The notes beneath the pieces were generated by a model. That model saw only the letters and a list, made by a program, of their open reading frames with translations, had not been told where the DNA came from and did not search any database. Position numbers and translations under genes: made by a program. From Symbiodinium natans (Eukaryota > Sar > Dinophyceae > Suessiales > Symbiodiniaceae), in assembly GCA_905221605.1 (NCBI GenBank), contig CAJNDS010002836.1, positions 62,001 to 126,000 of the forward strand: 64,000 nucleotides of DNA, read 5' to 3'. Positions 1 through 10,600 of the stretch are shown piece by piece. Within the stretch, counting starts at the first letter, position 1, and each line of letters opens with the position of its first letter.

Positions 1-13
1 TTTTTTTTCTCTC

Positions 14-65
<52 letters not shown>

Positions 66-100
66 TCTCTCTCTCTCTCTCTCTCTCTCACTCTCTCTCA

Positions 101-140
<40 letters not shown>
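1..140. repeat. CT microsatellite
   Basis: Almost pure (CT)n with a few interruptions. No coding signal. Confidence 0.95.
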
Positions 141-141
<1 letters not shown>

Positions 142-412
142 CCTCCTCGCTGGCTGTTTTTTTTTTTCTTCTTTCGGGGTCCTGGCGTCCTCCTCGCTGG
201 CTGTTTTTTTTTTTTTGGTTCTTTTCTCGGGGTCGCTGGCTGTTTTTTGTTATTTTTTTTCTCTTTCGGGGTCCTGGCGTCCTCCTCGCTGGCTGTTTGT
301 TTTGTTTTTTGGTTCTTCTCTCGGGGTCCTGGCGTCCTCCTCGCTGGCTGCTTTTTGTTTTTTTTTTCTCTTTCGGGGTCCTGGCGTCCTCCTCGCTGGC
401 TGTTTGTCACGT
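140..412. repeat. Minisatellite of a CCTCCTCGCTGGCTG motif alternating with T-runs
   Basis: The phrase CCTGGCGTCCTCCTCGCTGG recurs every 54 to about 90 bases, each copy followed by a poly-T run of variable length and a TCTCGGGGT or TTTCGGGGT block. Open frames here are repeat translations and I reject them as genes. The following 540-950 bases show nothing I can support. Confidence 0.85.
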
Positions 413-952
413 CGTCCTCCCCGGCTGCAAGCTGCCTTCAGCGACACAGAGCCACCTTGCCCGCCACAAAGCAAGGTTGGGAGCCATGGCTCACGGACCC
501 GCCCGCCAAATCATGCACAGCACCACAGACTGAGAGACTAGTAGACTACGCCGACACCCTCATCCTCACCGCACACCTCGGAGATTTTTTTTCCAGGCAT
601 TAAGGGCCATTTAGGGTCTGCTGGTATTGGGTGACGGCGTCACCGTCAACCGACCTGCAGTTCAAGCTGCAAGGAGTCCTCTGTGTCTATCTGGGGTTTT
701 GGGCTCAGTGGAGCCGATGGTTTCGTGGGGGTCACAGCACTGTTCATGGTCGGAGGAGTTGCATCCTCGGGCAAGATATCGCCTGTTCCAGCTGGCAGCA
801 AAGCCATGTTAACGAAGAGGCTGATGAATCAAGTGATAGCTTTTGTTTGTAGAAAATGACACCAAAGCCGTTGCTCCTGTATTGCGCTGTAGACAATCTG
901 AGCGTTGGCGCAGTCCCATTTGCAAAGACCCTGCTCGCATGATGGCTTTCAA

Positions 953-1330
953 GAAGACTCACAATTGAAGCAAGCTGGCGCGGCCTGGTTGCGAGAAATG
1001 CGGCCATTGCAAACACCATCTGCTATGAAGCCAGCGCGGCTTGAGCGACTTTAAATATGCGGGAAGGGGGGGGAGGGGGTTGAAAGGGGGGGGTTGAGGG
1101 GGGGTTGATGGGGGGGGTTGGGGGGGGGGCCCACTTTCAAACGCAATGCTCCCAAGATGACGGTTGGGGAACGCGGGGTTGGGGAGGGAACTGTCTTCGG
1201 GTCTGGAAGACTCACACTTGAAGCAAGCTTGCACGGACTAGTTGCGAGGGGCGTAGCCATGCGCAAACACCATGCTCATGATGGGTTTCAGAAAGACGCA
1301 TATGCTTTGAAGCAAGGCTTGCGCGTTTCT
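953..1330. repeat. Dispersed direct repeat around a poly-G tract
   Basis: A segment of about 65 bp at 953-1018 (GAAGACTCACAATTGAAGCA, then a GTTGCGAG block and a CAAACACCAT block) recurs at 1205-1272 with about 80-90% identity by eye. A shorter third version lies near 1292-1330. A G-rich tract (1062-1130) separates the first two. No gene could be supported. Confidence 0.6.
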
Positions 1331-1501
1331 AAGAATGGAGGAGGGGGCTGGCACGCCTTTGCGGGGTTACATTGCGCTACAAGCCATGTCAGACAAGGGC
1401 TTCAAGAGCAGGAGCTCGAGATGATGCGCTAGGCCGCTAGGCTGTTTGCAGCACACAAGTACAAAGTCGAACTGAAGATTTGTTTTCCGTCTGTGCAGTG
1501 C

Positions 1502-1668
1502 TCAGTCGGCAGGCTTCCTAAGCTTTTCGCCCTTGCTCTCACGGTAGGCAAACCAGGCTACGTGCTTTCGCGCGTCGCCGTCTGACTGGAGTCGCTGCGC
1601 GACACGCTGCGCCGAGGGCGAGGACCCTTGGAAGGCTGATGAAGAAGCCTCGTCAGAGCACTCCTTCG
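1502..1668 (-). CDS. Probable last exon of the SWIM/SAM gene
   Basis: Reading right to left, a TAG acceptor precedes base 1668. The frame then runs 54 codons to a stop at 1502. The peptide is charged and protein-like: it begins KECSDEASSSAFQ and ends RESKGEKLRKPAD. Shortened copies of the same acceptor region (GATCCGTGTA followed by CGAAGG) occur at about 2180-2226, inside the duplicated block, so this exon start has been copied. Assignment to the SAM/SWIM gene rests on strand and adjacency only. Function unknown. Confidence 0.45.
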
Positions 1669-1689
1669 CTACACGGATCCAGACACGAG

Positions 1690-2735
1690 ACAGGAAGCAC
1701 AATCTGAGGGCGGGACAGCAGACGGCGAAGGCGCAGCTTGGGGGACCTGTGTAGCAGGGAGCACTGCGCAAGGCACACATCTGGAAGTGCTTCTGTGACT
1801 TAACGAAAGGCAGAGCGGTGAGCAGCGGCAATGATAATCTGAGGGCGGGACAGCAGACGGCGAGGGCGCTCGGGGGACCTGTGCAGCACGGGACTCTGCG
1901 CAGGGAGTACTATAAGCATAAGGCGCTTGACAACGCCGAACAAGGGCGCGTGTCTGGAAGTGCATCTGTGACTTCTGAAGGCAGAGCGGTGTATAGCGGC
2001 TGCGCAGCGTTGCTGGAGTCGGTGACCTATGCAGCAGGGGACACTCCAAAAGAAGGAAACCTTGACAGCGAACTGGATGTAAGCCGAGCACGCATTGCGC
2101 TGGTCGCGACACTTCCGAGAGATGGACCTGAGTGATACTGGGCATGCGACTAACGTCACTGGACAGTTGCAACCGGGAAGCCTCGGCAGAGCGCCCCTTC
2201 GATACACGGATCCGGCCGCGAGACACGCATCACAATCTGAGGGCGGGACAGCAGACGGCGAGGGTGCAGCCTGGGCGACCTATGCAGCACAGGACTCTGT
2301 GCAGGGAGTACAAAAGGTGCCTGGCAATACCGAACAGAGCACACATCCGGAAGCGCATCTGGAGCGGCGCGCAGCGGCAATGACAATCTGAGGGCGGGAC
2401 AGCAGACGGCGAGGGCGCGGCTTGGGGGACCTATGCAGCAAAGGACTCTGCGCAGGGAGTACAAAAGGTGCCTGGCAACACCGAAGAGGGCACGCATCTG
2501 GAATCTGGAATCTGGAAGTGCATCTGTGACTTCTGAAGGCAGAGCGATACACAGCGGCTGCGCAGCGTTGCTGGAGTCGGCGATCTATGCAGCAGGGGAC
2601 ACTAGTAGAAGGAAGCATTGACAAAGAACTGTACATAAGCCGAGCACGTCTTGCGCCGGTCGCGACGCTTGCAAGCGATGGACCTGAGTGACACTGGGCA
2701 TGCAATGAACGTCGCTGGACAGTTGCAAGACCTGT
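1690..2735 (-). repeat. Tandemly duplicated intron/exon block at the 3' end of the SWIM/SAM gene
   Basis: Two levels of repetition are visible. The phrase GAGGGCGGGACAGCAGACGG occurs near 1707, 1842, 2239 and 2391, each followed by a similar stretch of about 100 bp. A larger unit of about 225 bp at 1948-2178 recurs at 2508-2730 with roughly 85-90% identity. The larger unit includes the sequence immediately following the SAM-domain exon, so part of the gene has been copied. Frames through the repeats are degenerate and I do not call them genes. Confidence 0.8.
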
Positions 2736-2739
2736 TGCA

Positions 2740-3285
2740 GGGCAACCCCGGAGATGAGGGCCGGGCGTCGGCTTGTGAGCGAGCCAAGGCGGTCTTCAGC
2801 GCGTGGGACTCTGTAAGGGTAAGGCCAAAGATGACGTGCAGGTCCGAGTAAGTTAGCTCTGTCAGGGCAGCAAGCGTTGCCTTTTGACGAGCAAAGGCGG
2901 GATGGTGGTGGCCCAAGCCCGCGTCCAGGAGAAGCGCGCGGACAGCTTCTGCGTCTGACTCCGGCTGGTGTATTGCTGCTGGCGCAGGTGCACAAGCGCC
3001 GGGATCAGCCGCTCTTTGGACAAGGGGTCCCGGAACCAGAGGCGAGTCTGGCGGTCCTGCCCCGGGCGCTGAAACGCGTGCATTCTTGCGTGGACGGCCG
3101 GGTTTCTTTTGGTCAGGCAGGTCGACCTGGTTGATCTTGCCCTCGTGCTGCAGGCAAGCATACATGTGCTCACAAGGCCCCCAGCGCGCTGAGACATCGC
3201 ACAAGAAGCACAGGCAGAAGTTGTGTGGGTTATGCCCGGTACCTTCATCGGCGCCTTCAGGGAGGCTGACGTATTTATCTTATAT
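2740..3285 (-). CDS. SWIM zinc finger, AT-hook-like and SAM domain exon
   Basis: The frame opens at about 3285, next to an AT-rich tract. It encodes in order: a SWIM-type zinc finger with the CxCx(n)CxH pattern (NFCLCFLCDVSARWGPCEHM); a basic KKPGRPRKN segment resembling an AT-hook; a Pro/Ala-rich linker; and a SAM domain (LLLDAGLGHHHPAFARQKA, then LAALTELTYSDLHVIFGLTL). SWIM fingers bind nucleic acid or protein and occur in MULE-type transposases and chromatin proteins; SAM domains mediate protein-protein contacts. The acceptor is probably in the AT-rich tract near 3286 and the donor near 2735-2790. No transposase catalytic core is visible, so a domesticated or regulatory protein is as likely as a transposon remnant. 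Confidence 0.7.
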
Positions 3286-3408
3286 AAACTATATATATTC
3301 TAGATACTTTGTGTATATGTATATACAGTACGGTACAGTACAGTATTGTGTCCTATAGTATAGTATAGTATAGTATACTATATACTATACTATACTCCAG
3401 TAGAGTAT

Positions 3409-3442
<34 letters not shown>

Positions 3443-3662
3443 TCTTATATAACCTATATATATTCTAGATACTTTGTGTATATGTATATATATATAGACA
3501 TACGCAGAGTAAATTTACTATAATATACATATTTATATATATGATGTACTATATATATATATATATATATTATGCTTTATATATACTATGTATATTTATA
3601 TTTTTTGTTTGTTGTCTGTACTATGTATACCAGATATACTATATCTACTATATATATATGCT
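3286..3662. repeat. AT-rich (TA)n tract
   Basis: Mostly TATA-type microsatellite with TAGTATAG and TATACTATAC runs. A stretch of about 75 bp at 3583-3658 (CTATGTATATTTATATTTTT, then a GTTTGTTGTCTG block) recurs at 6938-7013 on the far side of the adjacent element. No gene. Confidence 0.85.
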
Positions 3663-3699
3663 CACCCCCCCCCCCATGATCTAGGTCGAAAGGCCTTTC

Positions 3700-5560
3700 G
3701 GGCCCATCGAAGCGAGATTTAAACCTAAGTCGGAATGAAAATTAAAAGGCCACTGGCCTCATTCGTAGTAAAATTTTTTTAGAAATCTAAATTTGCCAAT
3801 TAAAAGCCGCACCCTATGAAATCCTCTTCTGGGGCCTGCCTGTCCGTAACAAAATCTCACAAGAGCTTTATATGCAGAGGTTACAGCCTCAGAAATCCTC
3901 ATCTGGGCTTCCTTCCTATTTTATTGAGAAAATGCTTCTACATAAGAAGCCCACACCCTACGAAAAGAATTCTATACTTAAAGGCCACACCCTATGAAAT
4001 CCTCTTCTGGGCCCTCTTAATGAAATTTCAGTAGACTTGTGTCTGATAAAGCCACAGCTTCGTTCGTAATTAACCCAAGTAAAAAAACATATTAAGAGGC
4101 CCAGCCCCAAGACATCCTCTTCTAAGCCTCATTGATTAATACCTATTTAGAACATTTTTGTTTTTCCCACACCCTGTGAAATCTTTCGCTGGCCCCATTC
4201 GTAATGAAACGCAATTTGATTTCATATTGTAAGCCCACACCCTAAGAAATCCTCTTCTGGGCTTCGTTCGTAATTGAACCCAAGTAAAGCAAGTGTATAT
4301 TCAGAGGCCAACCCCAGGACATCCTCCTCGCAATGAAACCGAGTTAGAATTCTATATTGCAGACCATACCCTATGAAATCCCTTTCTGGCCCCTATTTGT
4401 AATGAAGATTAATTAGAATTCTGTATTACAAAGCCACACGCCAAGAAATCCTCATTAGACCTTCGTTTGTAATTAGACTTATTTTCGATTTGCCAAGATG
4501 CTTGTATTAAAAAAAGCCACACCATTCTGGGGCCTGTTCGTAACAGAATCTCGTAAGAAGTTTATAATTCTAGGTAAGAAGCCCACACCCTAAGAAGTTC
4601 TGACCTAGGCTAGGTTCGTATGTAACTCTTGGACAGAAATTTATATCATGAGCCCCCATTCGTATTTGAATGTACTTACAATTCCATATTTAACCGCTAG
4701 ACCCTATGAAATCCTCTTCTGGTGCCTATTAGTGAAATGTCAATAGACTTGTATATGATAAAGCCATAGCTTCGTTAGTAAATTAAACCCAAGTCAAACA
4801 AACAAATTAAGAGGCCCCGCCACAAGACATCCTCTTCTAAGCTTCATTGGTTAATACCTATTTGGAATTCTATTTTGCAGACCACACCCTATGAAATTCT
4901 CCCCTGGCCTCGCTTCATACTACAATGTTATTTGAGGTTTGTATTAAAACGCCACACCCTAAGAAATCCTCATCTGGACTCGTTTGGAATTCCACTTAAA
5001 TTGAATTTTAAGTTTAGAGGCCACACCCCTTTGGACAGAATTTAGAAGGCCACACCCTAAGACCTGTGTATGGTAAAGCCACAGCTTCGTTCGTAAAACC
5101 AAACCAAGTAAAACAATTAAGAGGCCACGCCCTTCTAAGCCTCATTCGTTACTACCTCTTTGGAATTTTATTTTACCGACCACACCCTGTGAAAGTCTCC
5201 TCTGGCCCCGCTTCGTAATGAAATGTAATTTGAGGTTTGCACTAAAACACCACACCCTAAGAAATCCTCAACTGGACTTCCTTTGTGATTCCACTTACAT
5301 AGACGTTTAAATTAAGAGGCCACACCCCAAGACATCCTCTTCGAAGCCCCACTCTTTTTTAAGTCGAATTAGACTTTTGAATTGCAGGTCCACATCCCCA
5401 AAAGAACCACACCCTAAGAAACCCTCTCTATTTCTTTTTTTTTATTACTTTTCATATCAAGACGCCACATCCCAAGACATCCTCTTCTAAGCCTCATTCG
5501 TAATTAAATCTAATGGAACTTTACATGTTAACGCCACGCCCTGCATACCGAATAGGCTGA
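3700..5560. repeat. Degenerate array of about 70-bp units around CCACACCCTAAGAAATCCTC
   Basis: The phrase CCACACCCTATGAAATCCTC (or CTAAGAAATCC) recurs dozens of times, each followed by TCTTCTGG, a CTTCGTTCGTAAT block, then AT-rich filler. Some units read GACATCCTCTTCTAAGCCTC. Spacing varies from about 55 to 90 bases. No coding frame persists. Confidence 0.85.
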
Positions 5561-5671
5561 ATTGCAAAAAAAAACGAATGGTGGGTGTGTTTGTGTGCTT
5601 TTCTCTGTGTGTGTGCAAGGCAGTCACATTAGCAGAAACAACGTATAACAGTACACATTCTTTATACAAGA

Positions 5672-6205
5672 AAAGCACTTTTTGCAAAATTTGCGAAAAA
5701 AAAACCAAAAATCCAAAAATCCAAAAATTCAAAACCATGGAGCCGGGAGGCCGCCTTTTTTGGATTTTTTGGTTTTCTCGAGGTTTTTTTGGTTTTTTTT
5801 GGAAAAATCCAAAAAAAACCATGTGTTTTTTTGGATTTTACTTGCTCCTGGCCTCAAAAACCTAAAAAAACACACGTTTTTTTTTGGATTTTGAGTGAAA
5901 ATCCAAAAAAACCCTCGTGTTTTTTTAGTTTCTGAGACCAGGAGCACCTGAAATCCAAAAAAACACGAGGGTTTTTTTGGATTTTCACTCAAAATCCAAA
6001 AAAAAACGTGTGTTTTTGAGGTTTTTGAGGCCAGGAGCAAGTAAAATCCAAAAAAACACATGGTTTTTTTTGGATTTTTCCAAAAAAAAACCAAAAAAAC
6101 CTCGAGAAAACCAAAAAATCCAAAAAAGGCGGCCTCCCGGCTCCATGGTTTTGAATTTTTGGATTTTTGGATTTTTGGATTTGTGTCAAATTTTGCAAAT
6201 TCTGC
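5672..6205. repeat. Giant hairpin with about 250-bp arms
   Basis: The left arm (5672-5926) and right arm (5957-6205) are near-perfect reverse complements around a loop of about 30 bases. Landmarks pair in order: CCATGGAGCCGGGAGGCCGC at 5735-5755 against its complement near 6128-6147; CTCGAGG against CCTCGAG; CCCTCGTGTTTTTTT against AAAAAAACACGAGGG. Each arm is itself built of TTTTTTGGATTTT and AAAATCCAAAAAA phrases. If transcribed in either direction it would fold into long dsRNA. Confidence 0.9.
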
Positions 6206-6539
6206 AAAAAAGAAGTGTTTTTTGCATACAATTCTGTGTTTATAAGCCTGTCCTATGCAAATAACTCATAGACATGTTTACCAAATTGCATTTTCATGTG
6301 TTTTTTGGGTGCTTTTTTATGTGGTGATGTGGAAGTAGTGCTAAACACACGCGTTTTTCACTATTTACAGGTTTTCTCGCATAGGACTAGACGTGCAAAA
6401 ACAGGACATCGCCTAGCATAGCCAGCATGTCATTTTAATCGGTATTTACGAGGGTTTTTATAGGGACAAAGCAAAACCTAGATCATGGGGGGGGGGGTGA
6501 CCATATATATATATAAATATATATACATTAGCGGGTTTA

Positions 6540-6797
6540 GGGTTCAGGGGTTCAAGGCTTCGGGGTTCAGGGCTTACTTTCGTTCTTTCTTTCATTCTTT
6601 CATTCTTTCATTCTTTCCTTCTCTATTGTTGGCTTCCTTTCTTTACTCCTTTCTGTTGTTTGTGTTTCCTTCTTTCTTTCTTTCTGGCTGACTTTCTTTC
6701 GTTCTTTCTTTCCTATTCTTTGCCTCCTTTCTTTACTCCTTTCTGTTCTTGCCGTCTTTCATTCTTTCTTTCTAGTAGTAGTAGTAGTTTCTTTCTT

Positions 6798-6840
<43 letters not shown>

Positions 6841-6932
6841 CTCTTCCTTTCTGTCTTTCTTGCTGTCTTTTTTCGTTCTTTCTTTCTTCTTTCTGTCTTT
6901 CTGCCTGCTTCTCGTTCTTTCTTTCTTTCTTT
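6540..6932. repeat. TTTC/CTTT microsatellite
   Basis: Imperfect (CTTT)n with CATT, GTTC and CCTT variants, preceded by GGGTTTAGGGTTCAGGGGTT. The hydrophobic frames here are translations of this repeat. Confidence 0.9.
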
Positions 6933-7200
6933 CCATATACTATGTATATTTATATTTTTTGTTTGTTGTCTGTACTATGTATACCAGATATACTATATCT
7001 ACTATATATATATATATACTGTATGTACAGTATCTCCTATATATATTATTTATATATACTATAAACGCTATATGTATACTATGTAGACTATATATCGAGT
7101 ATATATTTACATACCATATATTTCTTACATGTATGTCGTCCATGAAATAAGTATCTATATGTATATGTATATCTAGTCATATATATATATATAGAACCCG
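6933..7200. repeat. AT-rich tract sharing a duplicated segment with 3583-3658
   Basis: Mainly TATA microsatellite. Positions 6938-7013 repeat 3583-3658 almost exactly. Confidence 0.85.
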
Positions 7201-7203
7201 TAG

Positions 7204-7270
7204 TATGGGCCCTTAAACGGGGACCCTGATATACCCCTTATATCCCCTATACGAATTAAGGGCCCATACA
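7204..7270. repeat. Short inverted-repeat element
   Basis: GTATGGGCCCTTAA at 7204-7217 pairs with TTAAGGGCCCATAC at 7257-7270, enclosing a G/C- and TA-rich core. The rest of 7270-7500 is telomere-like DNA with no visible gene. Confidence 0.6.
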
Positions 7271-7690
7271 TCAGAAACCTTTAAGGAGGTAAGGGACCAT
7301 ACTAAGGGCCGATGGAACTACCCATAGCCAAAGGTGATAGGGCTTCGGAATGTTCTGTTGTCCACCCCAAACTCTAAACCCGACGGCTCAGGCACGTCTG
7401 GGCCCTCACAAGTGTCGGGGTTTAGGGTTTGGGGTTTTAGGGGGCAGGGATTGGGGTTTAGAGTTTAGGGTTTGGGGTTTGGTCCAGGGTTCACGGATTA
7501 ATTAGGGACTAGCAGGCATACGCACTCTGAGAGTCCTTCTCGAAGACGCGGAGGCCACCTAAGCCAAGAACCATGGTGCTCTTTCCGACTTCCTCGTGTT
7601 CCTTCAGCTCGCATCAGTGCCGTCCTTCTGTCCCTTAAACCCCAAACAACCCGAAAGTCTACCAAGCTGAGGTCCCGGGCCGGCGATGAC

Positions 7691-10600
7691 CCGCAGCTTT
7701 CGCTTGGCCCCTGCCGCCGTGCCCAGGAGCAGCAGCCGCGCGGCGGCGCGAGCCAGGAAGATGAGCTGGCTGCCCTCGCCTTGGGTGGGGCCCACCCTGA
7801 AAGGCCCCGTTTTACCCAGAACCCCCCTACACCTGGGGGGGCCGATGTCTGTTGCAAAAGCGTTGCAGAGGAGCCGAAGCCACGATAAGGATTCTTACAC
7901 GGGAGGGGGGGGGGGGGGCCTTTGGGGCTTTTGAGCTGCAGGTGCCTTAACACCTAGGAGCCCCAAGGTGCAAGGCTTCAACCTCCCAAGGATGCAAAAA
8001 GTGGGGGGATTCGGATGCTTCCCTACTTGAAGGCTCACGGGTAGCGACAAGTGGGGTCATAAGTAGGGACTCGAACCAGAACTGGTTTAAGACCTTATTT
8101 ATATAGGGTACACTTATTAACCCTACTTGCTACTTATGAACCTCCAAGTAGAGTGGGTGCGATGGTGCGCTGGTGCAGCTCATGACTCGATGAGGCCTTA
8201 CCTGCCCTGATAGCTAAGAAAGATCTGAAAGAGCTTCTACACCCTTCTCGGTAGCCCAGCAACCATATTACAAATCAGGGCACCCTGTTTTGGGCTGACT
8301 ACTTTATAAGGGAACCCGGAACCCAAAAAATATATAAAGTAAAGGGCACCACTGGGCTACTAAGTCTTGGTAGCAAAGGAGCAGACCCTGAAACCCCAAA
8401 CGCCCCAATAAACTTACATCCAAGCGGCCCCAGTGTGTTTGCACCAGCTCCCCTTTGGCATCTAGCTCCAGATGTCGGCGGCTGAAGAAGAGCCTAGGCG
8501 TTAGGGTGTAGGGTGTAGGGTTCAGGGTTCAGGGTTTAGGGTGTAGGGTTTAGGGTGTAGGGTCTAGGGTGTAGGGTTTACAGCCGGAAACCATGGTACC
8601 CTTGTTTTGACAATCTGGGCTTTACAAGGGAGGTGAAGCCAAGGAGACATGCGTGGGTCCTGAGAGGTTGGGGGGTACCAGCACGTTCTCCCAGGACCCT
8701 GCTGTCGCGAACCAATGGTCCTAAGACTGACATCCACAGGCTCCTATACTACCCTTCTACTTGGGTAGGGTGTAGAATCTAGTGGCGGATAAACAGGATC
8801 CCCAGGAACTGCATCTTGTAGCGAGCCGACGTCCGTCTTGCAAGCCCAAATGCCCTAAACCCCCGAAACACCCGAACCCCTCAAACCGAAACCCTCAACC
8901 CTAAACCCCCACAAAATTCCCAAGCCCTACCCTGAGCGCAAGGAAGCTAGCAAGGGCTTCTGAAGTCAGGTGCTGCCCACCACGGCTTGGGGGTTTGGGA
9001 TTTTAGCTTAGAGAGTTTAGAGTTCAAGGCTCCGCAGAAGTGCAGGCTGGACACTCCTCCGGGAAGTTGTCGTGCAGGCCGTAGAAGCTGCGCAGTGAAG
9101 CAGCCTCGGGTTGAGGTTTAGGGTTTAGGATTTAGGGTTTAGGGTTCAGGGTTTGGGGTTTGGGGTTTGGGGGTTTGGGGTTTGGGGTTTGGGGTTTGGG
9201 GTTTGGGGTTTGGAGTTTAAAGAGCTGCTGGATGAGTGTAGAAGTGCATGCTGGGCACTGGACAACCCACCGAGGCCCAAATCCTAAGCCCCCAAACCCC
9301 TGCGCATGTATGGGGACTGCGTGTAAGAACTTGAACCGGGACAGTAGGGATAGGGAGTCTCAGGTGTCTGGCTGGCCTCGCAGGCTGAGTAGAAGCCCCA
9401 ACCCTATGAGAATCCAGCCCGCCCTCCTTCCTACGTGGAGGACATGTCAGAGCTGCGCGTTGGTTATCTGCGGGGTGTGTAGTGACTCTGCACGTAGACA
9501 TTCTTCAACATGACCATCCTTGTCTTCAGTTCTGGTTGGCAACTTTCAGAAGCTGAGAAACACGCCGAAACCCAACAAGCAGTGCAGATCACCACCTAAA
9601 CCCCTAAACAAACATCAGCCTAATCTCAAAAGGCCAGAAACCTTGATCCATCCCAAGAAACACTTCGCTGAGCCCAGAAAGACCATACACCCCTTGGGCT
9701 CAAGGCACCTGAAGGCCCATTGCAGTCACTAAATCTCCCGGCCTGCCTCGCGCCACGTAGAACTCGAAAAGCGAACGCCAAAATAAGCCCCCCAAACCGC
9801 ACAGCTGCAACAAGAACTCGGAAACCTGCATAAGCCCTAACGCAATACTTTTGTGAAACCCTAAAGCCCTCAACATCCCTAAACTCTATCAAAAGACCTA
9901 AATCAAAAATCCCCAAAGCCCCCGAACCCTAAACCCTAAACCCTAACCCCCAAAATCTTCAAAGCCTCCGGGCCCCGCCTGCTCCGGCGACTCCGCAAGG
10001 CGCTCGTAGCGCACGATCTCCCGCGACAGGGAACCCGATTTCCTGGCCGCGCTTCAGCAAAACGCGGGTCAGGGGGCTCAGTTAGGGTTTAGGGTTTGGG
10101 GTTCAGGGTAGGGTGTATACAGGGTTTAGGGTTTCTGGCTTAGGGGTTCACAGGGCTCCTGGGGGGAGGGGGTGGAGGAGACTCAGGGGGGAGGGGGATA
10201 AGGGGGCTTTGGGGGGTTTGGTGTTTCGGAGTTAGGGTGCATTTCAGGAAAGTCTTGCGAGGCTAGGGCCTCATATTGGCAAAGGATCCCATCCCCTTGT
10301 GTCAGGCAACTGCAATTAAACCGGGTTATAACTTCATAACCTTACTTCGGGTACTTATACCCCTACTTATAACTGCTCACGAACCTCGAGGTTGAGGGTT
10401 TGAGGGTTTAGGGTTGAGGGTTTAGGCCTGGCCTGGCTCGTTCGCGCCGCGCCTCGGCCTTTTGACGCTCCTGTCAGCATCTACAGGCGGGGCCTCTTGA
10501 ATTCAGGGTTTAGGGTTTAGGGTTTCGGGTTTCGGGTTTTAAGGCTTCTAGTTGATCCTTCGCTCCAGGAGATACGACCGTCACGGGTGGAGAGGGCGGG

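Larger units (their letters stand above)
3663..6499. mobile_element. 2.8-kb non-coding element with 24-bp terminal inverted repeats
   Basis: The left end (3663-3686) is CAC(C)10 then ATGATCTAGGT. The right end (6476-6499) is its exact reverse complement, including the homopolymer length of 11. Both ends lie in TA-rich DNA. The inside is much more AT-rich than the neighbourhood and holds two blocks described separately: a degenerate repeat array and a giant hairpin. No open frame resembles a transposase, so if mobile it is non-autonomous. I see no convincing target-site duplication because the flanks are simple TA sequence. Confidence 0.6.

Noticed and set aside
5487-6264. Lys/Phe/Pro-rich frames on both strands
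   Set aside because: They come from the AAAATCCAAAA phrases of the giant hairpin.
6485-7064. Hydrophobic Phe/Leu/Ser frames resembling membrane proteins
   Set aside because: They are translations of the CTTT microsatellite.
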